This document shows positions 61,330-64,000 of a DNA stretch of 64,000 nt, piece after piece. The stretch covers positions 29,701 through 93,700 of the forward strand of contig NZ_JNFG01000027.1 of assembly GCF_000729995.1 (NCBI RefSeq), written 5' to 3'. The stretch is from Caballeronia sordidicola (GTDB taxonomy: Bacteria > Pseudomonadota > Gammaproteobacteria > Burkholderiales > Burkholderiaceae). Position 1 is the first letter of the stretch. Every line of letters begins with the position of its first letter. Made by a program: the position numbers and the translations under genes. Under the pieces are notes generated by a model. That model saw only the letters and a program-made list of their open reading frames with translations, made no database searches and was not told the DNA's origin.

Positions 61330-62281
61330 ACAAGGTATTTTTATACAACTCGAGCATGCCGGCCGCATCCACGCCGATGCAGACCGACTGCGCCGGACGG
61401 TCGTCCCAGTCCGGCGCGGGAACGCGCATGGTCGAGGGTTTTTGTATCGTCTGACCGGTCGCGATACCGCTGGTCAGCACCCGCACGGCACCCTTCCTCA
61501 CCGCATAAAGATGTGGCGCCAGCACATAGGCCACCGCCGATGCATCGTGGACATAGATACCTTCGAGTCCGGCGCTGTCCTGGTGGAACTGCGCGTAATG
61601 TCGTGATACGTCCCACACGAAACGACCGGCCTCGCCCGCGCCATCGCGAATCGATGCCAGCCATTCGTTCGACATGAGCGTATTTTGCGTGACGTCGAGG
61701 CCGACGAGCGTGACCGGCCACGCTGCGCCGAGCACGAGATCGGCTGCATCGGGGTCGCACATGATGTTGGCCTCCGCCGCCGGCGATACGTTGCCAAGCA
61801 CACCGGCCGTACCAAACGCGCCGCCCATGATGACGACCTGCTTCACCAGAGCGGCAATGTCCGGGTCGGCCTGCAACGCGTGCGCGAGATTCGTGAGCGG
61901 ACCGACCGCGATCAGTGTCACTTCGCCGGGAAGCGCACGAATCGTATCGATCATGAATTGATGCGCGGGACGCGGGTCGAGCGTTGTATCGGCGGGCTGG
62001 GTCAGTTCGATATTGCCGAGACCGTTATCGCCGTGAATCCAGCCGAGCGGCGCAGGCGGCGCGCGATGCAACGGCGCTGCCGCTCCGCGTGCCACCGGCA
62101 CGCCGGGTGCAAAACGCGAGCGTAGGTAGAGCGCGTTGGCCGTGGTTGTTTCGATGGTCGCGTTGCCGAACACGCTCGTGACGCCGAGCAATTCGATCTC
62201 GGGATGCAGCGCCTGGAACACCAGCGCCATGGCGTCGTCGACACCCGGGTCGGTGTCGTAGATGACCTTATGTGTTGTCAT
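61316..62281 (-). CDS. Inosine-uridine preferring nucleoside hydrolase
   Basis: A 321-residue IUNH enzyme. The calcium-binding signature DTDPGVDDA is at the N-terminus (IYDTDPGVDDAMAL); later GNATIETTTANAL, AVGPLTNLA, MGGAF and the final DASAVAY fit the family. It cleaves ribonucleosides to base and ribose. Its start overlaps the stop of cytidine deaminase (ATGA), making a salvage operon with cdd and nupC on the minus strand. ATG 62281 is used; the frame is open to 62398 inside cdd. Confidence 0.93.
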   Translation of the reverse strand: MTTHKVIYDTDPGVDDAMALVFQALHPEIELLGVTSVFGNATIETTTANALYLRSRFAPGVPVARGAAAPLHRAPPAPLGWIHGDNGLGNIELTQPADTTLDPRPAHQFMIDTIRALPGEVTLIAVGPLTNLAHALQADPDIAALVKQVVIMGGAFGTAGVLGNVSPAAEANIMCDPDAADLVLGAAWPVTLVGLDVTQNTLMSNEWLASIRDGAGEAGRFVWDVSRHYAQFHQDSAGLEGIYVHDASAVAYVLAPHLYAVRKGAVRVLTSGIATGQTIQKPSTMRVPAPDWDDRPAQSVCIGVDAAGMLELYKNTLFKAL

Positions 62282-62667
62282 AGGTAGAACGCGTCGGGGA
62301 GTTGTTCGCGGGCGGTTGTATCGCGGATCGCGCCGGTGAGATTGCCGAGGCGAATGGTCAGCTCGGGACCGCCCAGTTCGATGATCACCTGACGGCACGC
62401 GCCGCAGGGTGCGATCGGCCCGTCCGTGTCGCCAATGACCGCAAGCGCTGCGAACTGGTCACGTGTGTAACCTGCGGCGACTGCACTGAAAAACGCTGTA
62501 CGTTCCGCACAATTGCACAGTCCATACGATGCGTTCTCGACGTTGCAGCCATCGAATACGCTGCCGTCTTTTGTTAGCAAGGCTGCGCCGACCTTGAACT
62601 TGGAATAGGGTGCGTAAGCGCGTTCGCGGGCGTTCTTCGCGCGTTCGAGCAATTCGTCCATCGTCAT
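62278..62667 (-). CDS. cdd: Cytidine deaminase
   Basis: A 129-residue tetrameric-type cytidine deaminase that turns cytidine into uridine. YSKFKVGAALLTKDG and NVENASYGLCNCAERTA give the start of the fold and the catalytic Glu with its zinc Cys; PCGACRQVIIELGG holds the other two zinc cysteines. It overlaps the nucleoside hydrolase (4 bases) and follows nupC by 10 bases. Confidence 0.95.
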   Translation of the reverse strand: MTMDELLERAKNARERAYAPYSKFKVGAALLTKDGSVFDGCNVENASYGLCNCAERTAFFSAVAAGYTRDQFAALAVIGDTDGPIAPCGACRQVIIELGGPELTIRLGNLTGAIRDTTAREQLPDAFYL

Positions 62668-62677
62668 GATTTTCTCC

Positions 62678-63955
62678 TTAGTTCAGCGTCAGGAACATGC
62701 CCGCGATCGTCGCGCTCATCAGGTTCGAGAGCGTGGCGGCGAGCACGACGCGCAGGCCGTAGCGCGCCACTTCCGCGCGCCGCTCCGGCGCAACCGCGCT
62801 GAAGCCGCCGGTCAGCACGGCGATCGACGAAAAGTTCGCGAAGCCGCACAGCGCGAAAGACAAGATCGCTATGGTACGCGGATCGAGCACCTGCAATCCA
62901 GCCGCGGCGACGCTGGCGGAGTCCTTCAGATACGGAGACAGCGACGCGTAGGCCACGAACTCGTTGAGAATGAGTTTCTGACCGAGGAAATTGCCGGCGA
63001 GCGCAGCCTGATCCCAGGGCACGCCGATCAGATACGCGAGCGGCGCGAACACGGCGCCGAGCACGGATTGCATCGATACATTGGGGTCGCCGAACCAGCC
63101 CCCTATGCCGCCCACGATCCCGTTCAGCATGGCGATCAGGCCAACGAACGCAATCAGCATGGCGCCGACCATGACCGCTATCTTCAGGCCGACGGTGGCG
63201 CCCGAACTGGCCGCTTCGATCACATTGGCCGGGCGTTTTTCGTCGAAGCTGAGGTTTTCGAGGGTGACGCGGCTGGCTTCGCTCGTGGGGTGGATGATCT
63301 TGGCGAACAGCAGTCCGCCCGGCACGGCCATGAACGATGCAGCGAGCAGGTATTCGACCTTCACGCCAAGACCCGCATAGCCTGCGAGCACTGAACCTGC
63401 GACTGCTGCCATGCCGCTCGACATGACGGCGAACAGTTCCGCGCTTGTCATGTCGCGCGCGAACGGCTTTACGACCGCGGGCATTTCGCTTTGGCCGAGG
63501 AAGATGGTGGTGACGGCCGAGAACGATTCGATCTTCGATACCCCGAGCAGTTTCTGGAAGATCGTGCCGAGCACGATCACGATCCAGCGCATGATGCCGA
63601 GGTAATAGAGCACCGAGATCAACGCGGTCACGAAGATGATGGCGGGCAGCACGCGAACGGCGAAGACAAAACCGCCATTGCCGAAGAGTTCGAACATCTT
63701 CGATTGAACGAGACCGCCGAACAGGAATTCGATGCCTGCGTTGCCGTAGCCGAGTACATGGTTGACGCCCGCTGCCGCGGCGGAGAGCACGCTTTTGCCG
63801 AAGGGCACGAACAGGATGAAGGCGCCGATGCCGACCTGCGCCAGCAATGCGGGCACGACGGTGCGCAGGCGAACACCTCGGCGGTTGGTGGAGAAGATGA
63901 AAGCGATGAGCAGCAGTACGGCGATGCCGAGTAGATTGCGTGCGATCAGGGCCAT
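62678..63955 (-). CDS. nupC: NupC-type concentrative nucleoside transporter
   Basis: A 425-residue CNT symporter with about ten to eleven membrane helices. GQSEMPAVVKPFARDMTSAELFAVMSSGMAAVAGSVLAGYAGLG and YALCGFANFSSIAVLTGGFSAVAP-like text are the CNT signature. It imports nucleosides for the Cdd and nucleoside-hydrolase steps encoded next to it. Its start is 45 bp from the right edge. Confidence 0.93.
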   Translation of the reverse strand: MALIARNLLGIAVLLLIAFIFSTNRRGVRLRTVVPALLAQVGIGAFILFVPFGKSVLSAAAAGVNHVLGYGNAGIEFLFGGLVQSKMFELFGNGGFVFAVRVLPAIIFVTALISVLYYLGIMRWIVIVLGTIFQKLLGVSKIESFSAVTTIFLGQSEMPAVVKPFARDMTSAELFAVMSSGMAAVAGSVLAGYAGLGVKVEYLLAASFMAVPGGLLFAKIIHPTSEASRVTLENLSFDEKRPANVIEAASSGATVGLKIAVMVGAMLIAFVGLIAMLNGIVGGIGGWFGDPNVSMQSVLGAVFAPLAYLIGVPWDQAALAGNFLGQKLILNEFVAYASLSPYLKDSASVAAAGLQVLDPRTIAILSFALCGFANFSSIAVLTGGFSAVAPERRAEVARYGLRVVLAATLSNLMSATIAGMFLTLN

Positions 63956-64000
63956 GTCTCGTTGTGTGTGTTTGTCAGAGGAATGGGCGGATGCTACGCC

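Noticed and set aside
1..64000. CRISPR array, rRNA operon or riboswitch
   Set aside because: No regularly spaced identical repeats, no rRNA sequence and no recognisable riboswitch core were seen.

Overview
The window is a GC-rich chromosome segment of a beta-proteobacterium of the order Burkholderiales, most likely Paraburkholderia/Caballeronia/Burkholderia. The evidence is a BenM-regulated ben-cat benzoate operon, Burkholderia-type small proteins (DUF3331, DUF4148, the 62-residue ALDESFPASDP protein), an Hfq paralogue, and the general codon style. All calls come from reading the sequence; nothing was searched or computed.

Region 1 (1-6000) is benzoate catabolism. The 5' end of catB and a BenM/CatM-type LysR gene lie on the minus strand, and catA-benABCD lies on the plus strand. 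Together they convert benzoate to catechol and then to cis,cis-muconate and muconolactone. ATAC-N7-GTAT sites, the known recognition pattern of BenM/CatM, flank the regulator.

Region 2 (6000-9500) holds an exported alpha/beta hydrolase whose last ~200 bp are repeated 1.7 kb downstream. Between the two copies sits a two-gene minus-strand module, one member of which carries a HEPN Rx4H motif. It looks like a small inserted toxin/defence cassette.

Region 3 (9500-15300) has YnfA, a DUF2891 protein, the 2-oxoglutarate permease KgtP, a hipBA toxin-antitoxin operon with a five-site operator array, and a phage-repressor-like HTH gene.

Region 4 (15380-21540) is a decayed genomic island. It starts with a tRNA-Met 3' fragment, a frameshifted and truncated tyrosine integrase, and IS3 and MFS fragments. 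An AT-richer two-gene module follows: a 1034-residue HD plus HSP90-like ATPase, then a small two-TM SLATT-like protein. This is the best candidate for an undescribed defence system. About 1 kb of gene-free sequence closes the island.

Region 5 (21540-33010) has an AraC regulator divergent from an acyl-CoA dehydrogenase. It is followed by an IclR-controlled catabolic operon of unknown substrate (cyclase-family hydrolase, SDR, 3-hydroxyacyl-CoA dehydrogenase, AtoE carrier, muconolactone-isomerase-like and YciI-like proteins), then DUF427, an FMN-dependent monooxygenase and a TetR regulator.

Region 6 (33000-57000) is ordinary chromosome: small exported proteins, an Hfq-like protein, nitroreductase, phosphoesterase, transporters (EamA, BASS, ABC-2, ZntB), two CBS paralogues, an NhaR-like regulator, RcnB, CheV and a single-domain response regulator. 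Many strong hairpin terminators separate the units. Region 7 (57000-64000) has a three-gene lipid kinase/phosphoesterase/PAP2 operon, a PPC protein, a MAPEG protein, an esterase, and a nucleoside-salvage set (nucleoside hydrolase, cytidine deaminase, NupC transporter).
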